A model generated the notes under the pieces. It did no database searches. It was given only the letters and a program-made list of their open reading frames with translations, and was not told the origin of the DNA. Position numbers and translations under genes: made by a program. Of a stretch of 64,000 nucleotides of DNA, positions 1 through 8,905 are shown one piece after another. The stretch is from an uncultured Bacteroidia bacterium (GTDB lineage: Bacteria; Bacteroidota; Bacteroidia; Bacteroidales; Prolixibacteraceae): NCBI GenBank assembly GCA_903902325.1, contig CAIUUO010000150.1:1-64000 (forward strand), given 5' to 3'. How positions within the stretch are numbered: position 1 is the stretch's first letter; each line of letters starts with the position of its first letter.

Positions 1-51
1 TGTATCAATTCAAAATAGATTAAGTTCCTGGAGTTGCAATTTTTAATGTTT

Positions 52-59
52 TAACTTTG
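52..59 (+). promoter_or_regulatory. Candidate -7 box for the first gene
   Basis: TAACTTTG matches the Bacteroidota -7 consensus TAnnTTTG. Its distance to the ATG at 87 fits a short leader and supports that start over the upstream in-frame TTG at 57. No well-spaced TTTG -33 box is visible; the nearest TTG is at 34-36, which is closer than usual. Confidence 0.35.
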
Positions 60-86
60 AGTAGCTTGTGCTTAAACCTGACATTT

Positions 87-623
87 ATGAAAAATTCATA
101 CAATTCATTGGTACGAAATTTTGTCATTCTATTTATAATTTTTGCCGGATTTATTCTTCCTGAAAATCCTGCTTTTTCTCAAAGTAAACTTGAACTTTCG
201 GGCGGATTGGGCGCACCTGAATACATCCATACGAGAATAAAATATGGTCAAAAGGTACAGGTTGGAATATGTGCCGGATTTATAGCCGGAACTTTTTACA
301 CACATGCATTCTTCAATGGATCCATTTCGGCAGAAATCACCTGGCATTTTTTAGGTAAATCAAAATTTGTTGATCAGACACCATGGTACATACTGGGCGG
401 ATTGGGATATTATTACCTCCCGATGTCAGCAAAATACGGAGAGTACGACGTTGGTTTTTTCCCCAGAATCGGAAGAACCATTAATTTTTCAAAAAGAACA
501 GGGATAAACCTGGACCTGGGGATTTTCCTTCCAATAGCCAAGGCCAATGACAGTTCCATGAATGAACTTGCATACAAAATTCTCGGATCCTGGAGCATCA
601 GTTATTTTATCAGACTGAGATGA
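87..623 (+). CDS. Small exported envelope protein of unknown function
   Basis: I do not recognise a family. From the ATG at 87 the protein is 178 residues, with a clear Sec signal peptide (hydrophobic stretch NFVILFIIFAGFIL, then PAFSQ as a likely cleavage region). The mature part is rich in Gly, Tyr and Phe and alternates polar and aromatic residues, with phrases such as ILGGLGYYYLP and INLDLGIFLPI that look like beta-hairpins of a small outer-membrane barrel, and it ends in an aromatic strand (WSISYFIRLR). The start at 87 is preferred because the in-frame TTG at 57 would bury the signal peptide behind extra residues and because the candidate -7 box ends at 59. Barrel topology is an inference. 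Confidence 0.6.
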   Translation: MKNSYNSLVRNFVILFIIFAGFILPENPAFSQSKLELSGGLGAPEYIHTRIKYGQKVQVGICAGFIAGTFYTHAFFNGSISAEITWHFLGKSKFVDQTPWYILGGLGYYYLPMSAKYGEYDVGFFPRIGRTINFSKRTGINLDLGIFLPIAKANDSSMNELAYKILGSWSISYFIRLR

Positions 624-791
624 TTTGGTCCATATGATTTACTGTAATAATTAGTAGATAAGGATTTAATTGACTAAATTTAAGCGTTTTTAAACCCCAA
701 AGGGTAAAGTCAGTTAATTTATTCCACAAATGTCTCCTTTCTCCCGGAGAATGATGACTGTCAGCACTCAGAACCATCACCTTCACATGAT
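624..791. other. Intergenic stretch before the hybrid kinase
   Basis: AT-rich, no ORF of note. Imperfect inverted arms around ATTTAATTGACT (about 664-678) and AGTCAGTTAATTT (about 708-721) could form a weak terminator-like stem for the upstream gene. Confidence 0.3.
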
Positions 792-799
792 TAGTTTTG
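792..799 (+). promoter_or_regulatory. Candidate -7 box next to the hybrid kinase start
   Basis: TAGTTTTG fits TAnnTTTG and ends only six bases before the ATG at 806, so transcription from it would give an almost leaderless mRNA. No convincing -33 box is present, so this may be chance. Confidence 0.3.
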
Positions 800-805
800 C
801 ATACC

Positions 806-2203
806 ATGAAAGATTCCTACAAATCTAAAAGAGAGCTCATTATAGAGTTACAAGAATTTAGAACGAACTTTACATCATTGAAGGTCATATCCGACCTCGA
901 CATGGATAAACTCGGGAAAATAGAGCATAATCTTGCTATTGCCAATAAAGAATTAGCCTTTCAGGATAAGGGAAAAGTACAAAGAGCAGATCAACTGGCG
1001 ATTGCCAACAAGGAATTGGTCTGTCAGGTTGAAGAGAAAGCGCAAAGGATTGAAGAATTGGTAAGTGACGTGGAGAATGCAGAAAAGAGCAATCGACTGA
1101 AATCTTCCTTCTTAGCTAATATGAGCCACGAAATCAGAACTCTGATGAATGGGATTCTGGGATTTACAGGGTTGCTGAAAGAGCCCAATCTTCCGGGTGA
1201 AGAGCAGCAGGAATATATTCGGATTATCGAAAAAAGCGGATTTAGATTGTTAAATATCATCAATGACATCGTTGATATTTCTAAAATTGAATCAGGACTG
1301 TTGGTTGTTAATTTTACGAAATGCAGCGTAAGTGATCAGGTAGATTACATTTATGACTTCTTTAAACCTGAGATGGATAGTAAGAAGTTGCAATTCATAG
1401 TGAATAAATCCTTTCATTTGAAAAATCCTCAGATCAATACAGACCAGGAAAAATTATTGGCTGTATTGATTAATCTTTTTAAAAATGCAATTAAATATAC
1501 AGACGCCGGATCAATTGAAGTGGGATATGAACCAAAAGGCAAGATGATCGAGTTTTTCGTAAAAGACACAGGAATCGGGATTCCAAAAGAAAGACTGGAG
1601 GCCATATTTGAACGTTTTATACAAGCAGACATTGAAAACAGACATGCTTACCAGGGAGCTGGTTTGGGTTTGTCCATTGCCAAAGCGTATGTTGAATTAC
1701 TTGGAGGAGCGATCTGGGTTAAGAGTGTGGAAGGGAAAGGTTCAACTTTCTATTTTTCCATTCCTATGAACCAGTTAGTTGAGGAAACTCCTATAAAGAT
1801 TGATGATGCGGATGTTGAAATGAATTATACCAAAAACTTAATCGTACTGATAGCAGAAGATGATAATATTTCTGAAATGCTCCTTTCTATGGAAGTAAAT
1901 GTTTTTAGCAAACAGATTATTAAAGTAAAAACGGGAATTCAGGCCGTCGAAGTATGCAGAAATAATCCAGATATTGACTTAATTCTGATGGATATCATGA
2001 TGCCGGAAATGAGTGGATATGATGCTACAAAACTTATTCGTCAATTCAACAAAGAGGTAATTATCATCGCTCAAACTGCCTTTGGATTTTCTGAAGACCG
2101 GGAGAAGGCAATTCGTGCCGGATGCAATGACTATTTGTCAAAACCTGTCGATGGGATGGAACTTCAAAGCATGATCAGAAAATATTGCAGGAAAAATTCA
2201 TGA
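806..2203 (+). CDS. Hybrid sensor histidine kinase/response regulator
   Basis: Two-component phosphorelay protein of about 465 residues. The N-terminus has no recognisable sensor domain and no membrane segment; it is a coiled-coil-like stretch with two copies of LAIANKEL, as seen in many soluble hybrid kinases. The HisKA domain has the phospho-acceptor H108 in MSHEIRTLMNGI (usual HEIRTPMNGI, so Pro is replaced by Leu). The HATPase domain shows the N box LFKNAIKYT and the G boxes DTGIGIP and GAGLGLSI. A C-terminal receiver carries the acidic pair AEDD, phospho-acceptor D396 in LILMDIMMPE, and the conserved Lys in SKPVD. There is no DNA-binding output, so phosphate must pass to a separate Hpt or regulator. 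An in-frame TTG at 797 is an alternative start; ATG 806 is preferred. Confidence 0.9.
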   Translation: MKDSYKSKRELIIELQEFRTNFTSLKVISDLDMDKLGKIEHNLAIANKELAFQDKGKVQRADQLAIANKELVCQVEEKAQRIEELVSDVENAEKSNRLKSSFLANMSHEIRTLMNGILGFTGLLKEPNLPGEEQQEYIRIIEKSGFRLLNIINDIVDISKIESGLLVVNFTKCSVSDQVDYIYDFFKPEMDSKKLQFIVNKSFHLKNPQINTDQEKLLAVLINLFKNAIKYTDAGSIEVGYEPKGKMIEFFVKDTGIGIPKERLEAIFERFIQADIENRHAYQGAGLGLSIAKAYVELLGGAIWVKSVEGKGSTFYFSIPMNQLVEETPIKIDDADVEMNYTKNLIVLIAEDDNISEMLLSMEVNVFSKQIIKVKTGIQAVEVCRNNPDIDLILMDIMMPEMSGYDATKLIRQFNKEVIIIAQTAFGFSEDREKAIRAGCNDYLSKPVDGMELQSMIRKYCRKNS

Positions 2204-2342
2204 ATAAAATTGAAATAAGTATGTGAATTATGTAAAATATCAGGATAACAATGTAACAATTCACTCTTCTTTTCTTTGAACCTTTGTTGGAAATAGAGAA
2301 TCTCCGCGATTCCAATTGGCAAAAAAATATAATAGTATATAC

Positions 2343-3350
2343 ATGAAATTTCCGACATCTGGTTACTTTTTGTTTTCAACTTTTTTATTGATCTCCCTGA
2401 CTTTTTGTTCTAAAAAAGAGACGCCTGTATCAGCGCCAACACTCACTTCTTCCATCATAACCAACATTACCACAAATTCAGCATCATCGGGAGGTGAGGT
2501 AATTTCCGACGGTGGAGCAGTTGTTACGGGAAGAGGGGTTTGCTGGAGTTTGACGAATCAGGCACCTACGATTTCAGACAGCAAAACGACGGATGGTTCA
2601 GGTTTAGGCACATTTACTAGCACATTTGCAGGGTTGGCAGCAGGGAGCCGGTATTATACAAGGGCATATGCCACCAACAGCGCAGGAACCAATTATGGTA
2701 CACTATGGTCGTTTGTGACCCTGCCTTTATTTGTCGGACCGTTTTCAGACTCAGACGGTAACAGTTATGCGACTGTTGTTATCGGTACCCAAGTCTGGAT
2801 GGCAGAAAACCTGAAATCGACCAAATACAACGATGGTACGGCCATTTTGTACAACACCGACAATGGGATGAGCTATTCTGAAGCCCCCGGTTATTGTTGG
2901 TACAATGATAATGCAACAAATAAGAATACCTATGGAGCTCTGTACAACTGGTTTGCAGTGAATACCGGAAAACTTTGCCCGGTTGGCTGGCACGTGCCAC
3001 AATACACGGAATGGTGGACCCTGGTATCCTATCTGGCAGGAACAGAAGGTTCAACAGCAGAAGGTATTTCCGGAGGGAAAATGAAAGAAGCCGGCACCGT
3101 TCACTGGAGAACACCAAATACAGGGGCAACCAATAGTAGCAGTTTCTCAGCACTTCCCGCTGGCTGTCGTCCCATTGGCTTTCCTTACCAGGAATTGGGT
3201 GACAGGGGATACTGGTGGACTGCCACTGCGGATGCCGGAGCATTAAATGCCAGGTTTGTTTATACAACTTTCGACAGCAGTGCCTGTATTAGTTATTACA
3301 TTCTCATCGACAAAAGGCACCAGTATTCTGTTCGTTGTATGAAGGATTAA
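2343..3350 (+). CDS. FISUMP-domain surface lipoprotein
   Basis: Protein of about 335 residues starting at ATG 2343; the upstream in-frame TTG at 2316 would precede the signal peptide. A lipoprotein signal ends in LISLTFC, with Cys followed by SKKE, so lipidation and export are expected. A first region resembles the Ig/fibronectin-like repeat common in Bacteroidota lipoproteins (RGVCWSLT, YYTRAYATNSAGTNYG). The C-terminal part matches the Fibrobacter succinogenes major paralogous domain (TIGR02145): VVIGTQVWMAENLKST, YGALYNWFAV, CPVGWHVP, GYWWTATA and a terminal YSVRCMKD. The molecular function of this domain is not established; it is typical of secreted surface proteins. Nothing in the neighbourhood shows its partner. 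Confidence 0.85.
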   Translation: MKFPTSGYFLFSTFLLISLTFCSKKETPVSAPTLTSSIITNITTNSASSGGEVISDGGAVVTGRGVCWSLTNQAPTISDSKTTDGSGLGTFTSTFAGLAAGSRYYTRAYATNSAGTNYGTLWSFVTLPLFVGPFSDSDGNSYATVVIGTQVWMAENLKSTKYNDGTAILYNTDNGMSYSEAPGYCWYNDNATNKNTYGALYNWFAVNTGKLCPVGWHVPQYTEWWTLVSYLAGTEGSTAEGISGGKMKEAGTVHWRTPNTGATNSSSFSALPAGCRPIGFPYQELGDRGYWWTATADAGALNARFVYTTFDSSACISYYILIDKRHQYSVRCMKD

Positions 3351-3635
3351 CTTCATCCATCCTTTATTTTTACTTTCCTGGTTTATTGTTTCAATCAGGT
3401 AACCTAATCCAAAATCATTCGTATAGAATTACTGAGTTTTGCAGGAGTTCATTGATAAATATAAAAGAGACTTTCTGCAAATTTAAGTTTGCATTATTTT
3501 TCGACTATATTGAAAAACAATTCAGATAGTTGTTTAATTTTGCAAATTGAGATTTTAATAATTCAGGATCCTGTTTTGAAACAGTGATTTATTTTGATAT
3601 TTTGGTCGTCAGGATCATTAAAAATAGAATTTAGT
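3351..3635. other. AT-rich intergenic stretch
   Basis: About 285 bases without a convincing gene. Short open frames run through it but lack starts with context or any recognisable protein. No clear hairpin or promoter seen. Confidence 0.4.
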
Positions 3636-4244
3636 ATGTTGTTTATCAGATTATTGCTGGCTGTTATATTTATAAACGCAAACGCAAGCGTAAGTACAGA
3701 CTGGAAGTTGAGAAGAGAGGAATCTGGAGTCAAGATATTCACCCGGAACATTCAGGGTTCCCCATTTGAGGAGTTTAAGGGAACTGTCACCATTTCCAAG
3801 ACTACCTTGACTGGGGTACTTGACATCATCATGGATGTGAAGAATTACCCCAATAATTTTCCGAATTGTGGGAGTGCGAAAGTGCTTGAACAAAAGGGGA
3901 AGTACAACGACATCCACTATATTACCATAAAAGCTCCATGGCCGGTCAATGACAGGGATGCCATCTATGAGGCAAATACCACTTTTTCACAGGATGGCAA
4001 ACACGCCAGGGTAAAATTGAGCCCTCGGGGTGATTACGCTCAGGAGAATAAGAATTACATCCGCGTCCACAATGGTTCAGGCTTCTGGCAACTGGACGAA
4101 GTTTCACCCGGAACAGTTCAGGTGGTTTACCAGTTTCATGCCGATCCTGCCGGTGAAATTCCTGCATGGATTGCCAACAGCGTGATAGTCATCAATCCGC
4201 TGAAAACATTGGAGAGCTTACGTAACCTGGCTACGCGAAATTAG
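3636..4244 (+). CDS. Exported START-domain (lipid-transfer fold) protein
   Basis: Roughly 202 residues from ATG 3636, chosen because it places the hydrophobic signal MLFIRLLLAVIFINANA at the N-terminus; an in-frame upstream start at 3594 would add 14 polar residues. The rest fits a START/SRPBCC-type lipid-binding domain: WKLRREESGVKIFTRNI, a central VMDVKNYPNNFPNCGSAKVL segment, IKAPWPVNDRDAIY, and a C-terminal helix WIANSVIVINPLKTLESLR. Bacterial proteins of this type are small periplasmic or cytosolic proteins thought to bind a hydrophobic ligand; the ligand is unknown. It is followed by a 198-base gap before the FAD-dependent oxidoreductase, so operon membership is uncertain. Confidence 0.8.
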   Translation: MLFIRLLLAVIFINANASVSTDWKLRREESGVKIFTRNIQGSPFEEFKGTVTISKTTLTGVLDIIMDVKNYPNNFPNCGSAKVLEQKGKYNDIHYITIKAPWPVNDRDAIYEANTTFSQDGKHARVKLSPRGDYAQENKNYIRVHNGSGFWQLDEVSPGTVQVVYQFHADPAGEIPAWIANSVIVINPLKTLESLRNLATRN

Positions 4245-4442
4245 TGGACATTTGGCTGGTCTCTCCTGCTCCGGCCATGACTTTATGCCTGGATTAATGA
4301 TCTTGATTTTTCTTTGAGAAGCCAGTTGATTTCCTTATTACAATCATTGTGGTTAAATATTAACTTCACCAAAATGATTGAAAAGGTTCTCATCAGGGAC
4401 AAAAGGGAGAATCGGTCCAATTGATCATTAAGAATTTTTGAA

Positions 4443-6128
4443 ATGAAGAAATCTTCCTTGCCTGTTACGGCTGTTGTGATTGCATCACTCATCTGCTTTT
4501 TTGTATTTGCAGGCATACAATCTTTCGCAAAAGTTAATTCCAAATCCTTTAAAGCCGACATCATCGTCTATGGCGGTACCTCTGCAGCGGTGATAGCCGC
4601 TGTTGAAGCGGTTCACTCTGGGAAATCGGTGCTGGTTGTCTCTCCCGACGTTCATCTGGGCGGGCTCTCCTCCGGAGGACTTGGCTTTACAGATACTGGA
4701 AATAAGTCGGTGATAGGTGGACTCTCCAGGGAGTTCTACCACAGGGTATGGCTGCATTACAACGATCCTGCAGCCTGGAAATGGCAGAAGCAGGATGAGT
4801 TCGGCAACAAGGGTCAGGGTACGGTGGCTATGGACGGCGAGAACCGCACCATGTGGCTATTCGAACCCCATGTGGCAGAGCAGGTTTTCGAAGAGTTGGT
4901 CCGGGAGAACAATATCAGGGTACTGCGAAATGAATGGCTTGATCGGGAAAAGGGAGTTGAGAAGAAAAGTGGGAGGATTCTGTCCATCAAAACCTTATCA
5001 GGAAAATCGTTTTCCGGAAAAATGTTCATCGATGCCACCTACGAAGGAGACCTGATGGCTGCAGCCGGGGTTACATACATTGTGGGTCGGGAAGGTTGCT
5101 CTGTCTATAATGAAACATACAATGGAGTACAGGCAGATATTAAAGAGAGGGGCCATTTCTTCCCGGATCCAATTGATCCCTACAGAATTTCCGGCAGGAA
5201 GGAGAGCGGTCTTTTGTACGGCATATCGCCTGAACCAATATCCCCCAATTGCAGAGGTGACCAAAAAGTGCAGGCATACTGCTTCAGACTTTGCATGAGC
5301 GATCATCCCGGTAACCGGGTTCCCTTTCCCAAACCGGCATCCTACGATCCTGCCAAATATGAGTTGATTGCCAGGGTGTTGGACACCGGGTGGCTGGGCT
5401 GGTTCAATAAGTACGACAGGATTCCGAACCGGAAGACAGATACCAATAACCACGGGCCGTTCAGCAGTGACTTTATCGGAGGGAGCTATGATTATCCCGA
5501 CGCATCCTATGAAAAAAGAAGGGAGATCATCCTGGCACATGAAACCTACCAGAAAGGGCTGCTCTATTTTCTAAGCAACGACCTGCGCGTGTCGGAAGGT
5601 ATAAGGGCCAAGATGCTGGACTGGGGATTGGCAGCAGATGAATTCACCGACAATGGCAACTGGCCCTGGCAACTCTATATCCGGGAAGCGAGGAGAATGA
5701 TTGGGGTATCTGTAGTGACAGAACAGGTAGTGACCAACAAAACAAAAGTGCCTGATCCTGTGGGGATGGGCTCCTACAACATGGATTCCCACAATGTGCA
5801 GCGCTATGTGACTTCAGACGGACGGGTGCAGAACGAGGGAGATGTGGAGGTTCGCCTGAATGCTCCCTATTCCATCTCCTTTGGATCGATGGTACCCAAA
5901 AAGGAAGAATGCGCCAATCTTCTTGTTCCTGTTTGTGTTTCAGCCAGCCACATCGCCTACGGATCCATCCGTATGGAGCCGGTCTTCATGATCCTGGGGC
6001 AATCGGCCACAGCTGCGGCATGCATGGCCATCGACAATAAATCGGCAGTGCAGGATGTTCCATATAACACATTGAAAAAGAGACTTCTTGATGAAAATCA
6101 GGTGCTGGAGGAAAAAGGAAATAAGTAG
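4443..6128 (+). CDS. Exported FAD-dependent oxidoreductase (PF12831 type)
   Basis: 561 residues with an N-terminal hydrophobic export segment (VTAVVIASLICFFVFAGI) and then the dinucleotide-binding fold ADIIVYGGTSAAVIAAVEA. The motifs HLGGLSSGGLGFTDTG and FIDATYEGDLMAAAGV, and the C-terminal GQSATAAACMA, are typical of the FAD-dependent oxidoreductase family PF12831, found in Bacteroidota and Planctomycetota carbohydrate regions and sometimes labelled xanthan-lyase-associated. The substrate is unknown; periplasmic oxidation of a sugar is a reasonable guess. It stands alone, with a CACAAAGG-type inverted repeat pair between it and the convergent rlmF gene. Confidence 0.85.
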   Translation: MKKSSLPVTAVVIASLICFFVFAGIQSFAKVNSKSFKADIIVYGGTSAAVIAAVEAVHSGKSVLVVSPDVHLGGLSSGGLGFTDTGNKSVIGGLSREFYHRVWLHYNDPAAWKWQKQDEFGNKGQGTVAMDGENRTMWLFEPHVAEQVFEELVRENNIRVLRNEWLDREKGVEKKSGRILSIKTLSGKSFSGKMFIDATYEGDLMAAAGVTYIVGREGCSVYNETYNGVQADIKERGHFFPDPIDPYRISGRKESGLLYGISPEPISPNCRGDQKVQAYCFRLCMSDHPGNRVPFPKPASYDPAKYELIARVLDTGWLGWFNKYDRIPNRKTDTNNHGPFSSDFIGGSYDYPDASYEKRREIILAHETYQKGLLYFLSNDLRVSEGIRAKMLDWGLAADEFTDNGNWPWQLYIREARRMIGVSVVTEQVVTNKTKVPDPVGMGSYNMDSHNVQRYVTSDGRVQNEGDVEVRLNAPYSISFGSMVPKKEECANLLVPVCVSASHIAYGSIRMEPVFMILGQSATAAACMAIDNKSAVQDVPYNTLKKRLLDENQVLEEKGNK

Positions 6129-6187
6129 AAATAGATTGAAATAGGGAGATTTCTTATTGCCAGGGCAATTTCATTCAGTCAAAAAAT

Positions 6188-6290
6188 TACTTTGAGTCCT
6201 TTGTGTTTTCCTTTGTGACCTTCGTGGTTAAAGTTAAATAGTCCGATTTTACCACTAAGGACTCAAAGGTTCGCACAAAGGGCAATAAGG
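6188..6290. repeat. CACAAAGG-type inverted repeat pair (copy 1)
   Basis: The left arm (about 6188-6232) reads TTTGAGTCCTTTGTG and CCTTCGTGGTTAAA on the plus strand. The right arm (about 6251-6290) is its inverse with ACCACTAAGGACTCAAAGG. The arms can fold into a long stem between the convergent FAD oxidoreductase and rlmF genes, so it may end transcription from both sides. Four related pairs occur elsewhere in the window. Confidence 0.75.
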
Positions 6291-6306
6291 ATCGGTCTAA
6301 TTGACT

Positions 6307-7230
6307 TCAGATATACCTCCAGGCAACGATCCTGCTCACCTTGTTGCCGTGGCTCATTTCGATGGTCTTGATTTCGGATGCCTCCGCCAGTTTTAGGGCA
6401 TGCCGAATACCGGGCAGGTGCACACTTTTAGAAACCAGGGTTGAGAACCAGCCACATTGTTTTGAAAATAGCCTGCTCTCGGCAATCATTAGCCGAATGA
6501 AATGCGCCTCGCCACCTTCACACCACAGTTCATGGCTTATTCCTCCAAAATTCAGGAGCGGTTGGCTGTTTCGCTTTCCTTTCAGGTTACTGATTTTTTG
6601 CCGTGAGCCTGATTCTGCTTCTTCGGCAGAGGAGTGGAAGGGCGGATTGCAGAGGGTCAGGTCGAAATATTCTCCGTCCCGGATCACATCCTTAAATATA
6701 TTATCCGGATTTTTTTGTAACCTGATTTCTATGGCATTTTTCAGGCAATCATTTTTTGATATGATGTCAGCAGCATTTTCTTTGGCTTTTAAATCAACCT
6801 CCGTCCCGACGAAAGACCAGCCAAACAGACGGTTCCCAAGGATCGGATAAATGCAATTGGCCCCGGTTCCGATGTCCAGGCATCTGGTACCATTGCCGGT
6901 TGGTATTATTCCCTTGTTTCCTGAAGCAAGCAAATCCGAGATATGGTGCAGGTAATCTGCCCTGCCGGGAATCGGTGGACATAGGTATCCGGCCGGTATG
7001 TCCCAATAGCTGATACCATAAAAATGCCTGAGCAAGGCTCTGTTGAGCATCTTAACAGCCTCCGGATCAAAAAAATCGACGGATTCATCCCCATAAGGAT
7101 TCAGTTTCACATAAGGCGCCAGTTCATGACATTCCTGTACCAGTACCCTGAAATCGTATCTTTCACGGTGCCTGTTTGCCTGATGCAGTCCCGGTTTTAT
7201 CTGCGGATGTTCTTTTTTTTGTTGCAACAT
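6307..7230 (-). CDS. rlmF: 23S rRNA (adenine-N6)-methyltransferase RlmF
   Basis: SAM-dependent methyltransferase that modifies A1618 of 23S rRNA in E. coli. Seen here: the RlmF opening NRHRERYDF, LNPYGDESVDFFDPEAVK and YWDIPAGYLCPPIPGRADY, the SAM-binding motif CLDIGTGANCIYP, and the N6-adenine methyltransferase motif NPPFHSS. The start at 7230 (MLQQKKEHP) gives 307 residues, the usual size. An in-frame ATG at 7329 would extend translation through the GACAATTC octamer array, so I reject it. The upstream region is divergent with the GH30 gene and is filled by two inverted octamer arrays. Confidence 0.93.
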   Translation of the reverse strand: MLQQKKEHPQIKPGLHQANRHRERYDFRVLVQECHELAPYVKLNPYGDESVDFFDPEAVKMLNRALLRHFYGISYWDIPAGYLCPPIPGRADYLHHISDLLASGNKGIIPTGNGTRCLDIGTGANCIYPILGNRLFGWSFVGTEVDLKAKENAADIISKNDCLKNAIEIRLQKNPDNIFKDVIRDGEYFDLTLCNPPFHSSAEEAESGSRQKISNLKGKRNSQPLLNFGGISHELWCEGGEAHFIRLMIAESRLFSKQCGWFSTLVSKSVHLPGIRHALKLAEASEIKTIEMSHGNKVSRIVAWRYI

Positions 7231-7236
7231 ATTATA

Positions 7237-7389
7237 ATTCGACAATTCGACGATGTGACAATTCGACAATGGTAAAGATTGGAGATTAAATGGATTATTT
7301 ATGTGTAAGATACGCAATTTAGGATACAAAATTCTAATGTTTGTGCTGAATTCATTGTCGAATTGTCACATCGTCGAATTAGCAAATTA
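7237..7389. repeat. Inverted pair of GACAATTC octamer arrays (rlmF / GH30 region)
   Basis: Plus-strand array at 7237-7271 reads as units GACAATTC, GACGATGT, GACAATTC, GACAATGG with an exact 8-base period. The array at 7350-7389 is its reverse complement with units CATTGTC, GAATTGTC, ACATCGTC, GAATTAGC. The two share a run of about 28 bases in inverse orientation, separated by 78 bases of unrelated AT-rich sequence. It occupies the whole divergent intergenic region. Confidence 0.8.
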
Positions 7390-7428
7390 AAGCATTATTC
7401 TTAACTTAGGGTCAAAATTTTCGCACAT

Positions 7429-8895
7429 ATGAAGTACCTGAATATTCTCCTGATCCTTCTGCTTTTTTCCGTTTCTGCATGCCTGAACAAACCAAATACT
7501 GCAACTTCCCAAACGCAGGCAAAAGCATTTATTCCGGTTAAGGCCCTGATTTTTGTGACAGCAAAAGACACCCAACTTCAGTTGTCCCAAATCGCAGATG
7601 CATCCTTCATCGCGTTGAACCAGCCCAATGAAGGGCAGATTTGCATCTTCGTTGATCCGGCCAGGACTTTCCAAACCATGGTGGGAATAGGCGGCGCCCT
7701 GACGGACGCATCGGCAGAGGTGTTTGCAAAATTGCCTCCTGCTGCTCAAAAAGACCTGCTTTCTGCCTATTACGACAAGGAAAAGGGGATAGGATACAAT
7801 TTTGCGCGGACCAACATCGGAAGTTGTGATTTTTCTTCTGATTCATATGGTTATGTTGCCTATAACGATACCTCGCTCATCTCATTCAGCGTGGTGCATG
7901 ATGAGAGATTCAGGATTCCCCTTATCAAACAAGCCATTACGGCAGCCGGAGGAAAGCTTCCACTGTTTGTAAGCCCATGGAGTCCTCCGGCATGGATGAA
8001 AGACAACCGTAGTTTGATTAAGGGTGGAAAATTGCTTCAAAGTTGCAGCCAGAGCTGGGCCAACCATTATGTGAAATTTATACTGGCATATGAATCGATG
8101 GGTATTCCTGTCTGGGGATTATCCGTTCAGAATGAGCCCATGGCGGTTCAGAAATGGGAGTCATGTGCCTATTCTGCAGAAGATGAACGTGATTTTGTGA
8201 AATACTACCTGGGACCCACACTTCAGAAAAATGGTTTGGCGGAGAAAAAACTCATCGTGTGGGACCATAACCGGGATTTGATCTATCAGCGTGCAAGTGT
8301 GGTTCTCGGCGATCCTGAAGCGGAAAAGTACATCTGGGGCATCGGATTCCACTGGTACGAAACCTGGACCAAAAGCGGCATGCAGTTTGACAACGTCAAG
8401 CTTGTCAACGATGCTTTCCCCAAAACTCATTTGCTTTTTACAGAAGGTTGTGTGGAGAAATTCAATCTTGACAGCATTCACAACTGGTCGCTGGGCGAGC
8501 GTTACGGACATTCGATGGTGAATGACTTCAACTGCGGAACCGTAGCCTGGACCGACTGGAATATCCTATTGGACGAAACAGGCGGACCTAACCATGTCGG
8601 CAATTTCTGCTTTGCACCTGTCCACGCAGACGTGAAAACGGGCAAACTGATCTTCACCAACAGCTATTTCTACATCGGACACTTTTCCAAATTCATTTTG
8701 CCGGGTGCCAAACGGATAGCCTGCTCCTCCAACCGCGACAAGCTGGAAGCTACAGCCTTCCTGAATCCGGATGGAAAATTGGTGGTAGTCGTGCTGAATA
8801 AAACAGACGAAAAGATGCCCTTCAATGTATGGATTTCCGGAAAAGCCGTCCAGGCAAGCAGTCTGCCTCATTCCATCATGACCTTCATTATTTAA
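7429..8895 (+). CDS. Lipoprotein glycoside hydrolase, family GH30
   Basis: 488 residues. A lipoprotein signal ends at FSVSAC (Cys18), so the enzyme is probably anchored in the envelope. GH30 (glucosylceramidase-type, retaining) hallmarks are visible: VGIGGALTDASAEVFA, NFARTNIGSCDFS, SPWSPPAWMK, the acid/base E236 in VQNEP, the nucleophile E339 in FTEGC, and the C-terminal beta-domain with GHFSKFILPGAKRI and VVVVLNKTD. Spacing of the two glutamates (about 100 residues) is as expected. Members cleave beta-glucosides, beta-1,6-glucans or related substrates; which one cannot be told. It is 10 bases upstream of the pirin gene and probably co-transcribed with it. Confidence 0.92.
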   Translation: MKYLNILLILLLFSVSACLNKPNTATSQTQAKAFIPVKALIFVTAKDTQLQLSQIADASFIALNQPNEGQICIFVDPARTFQTMVGIGGALTDASAEVFAKLPPAAQKDLLSAYYDKEKGIGYNFARTNIGSCDFSSDSYGYVAYNDTSLISFSVVHDERFRIPLIKQAITAAGGKLPLFVSPWSPPAWMKDNRSLIKGGKLLQSCSQSWANHYVKFILAYESMGIPVWGLSVQNEPMAVQKWESCAYSAEDERDFVKYYLGPTLQKNGLAEKKLIVWDHNRDLIYQRASVVLGDPEAEKYIWGIGFHWYETWTKSGMQFDNVKLVNDAFPKTHLLFTEGCVEKFNLDSIHNWSLGERYGHSMVNDFNCGTVAWTDWNILLDETGGPNHVGNFCFAPVHADVKTGKLIFTNSYFYIGHFSKFILPGAKRIACSSNRDKLEATAFLNPDGKLVVVVLNKTDEKMPFNVWISGKAVQASSLPHSIMTFII

Positions 8896-8905
8896 AAATC
8901 AATCC

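Noticed and set aside
3335-3529. Small plus-strand frame after the FISUMP lipoprotein
   Set aside because: Overlaps the real stop, no ribosome-binding site and no family resemblance.
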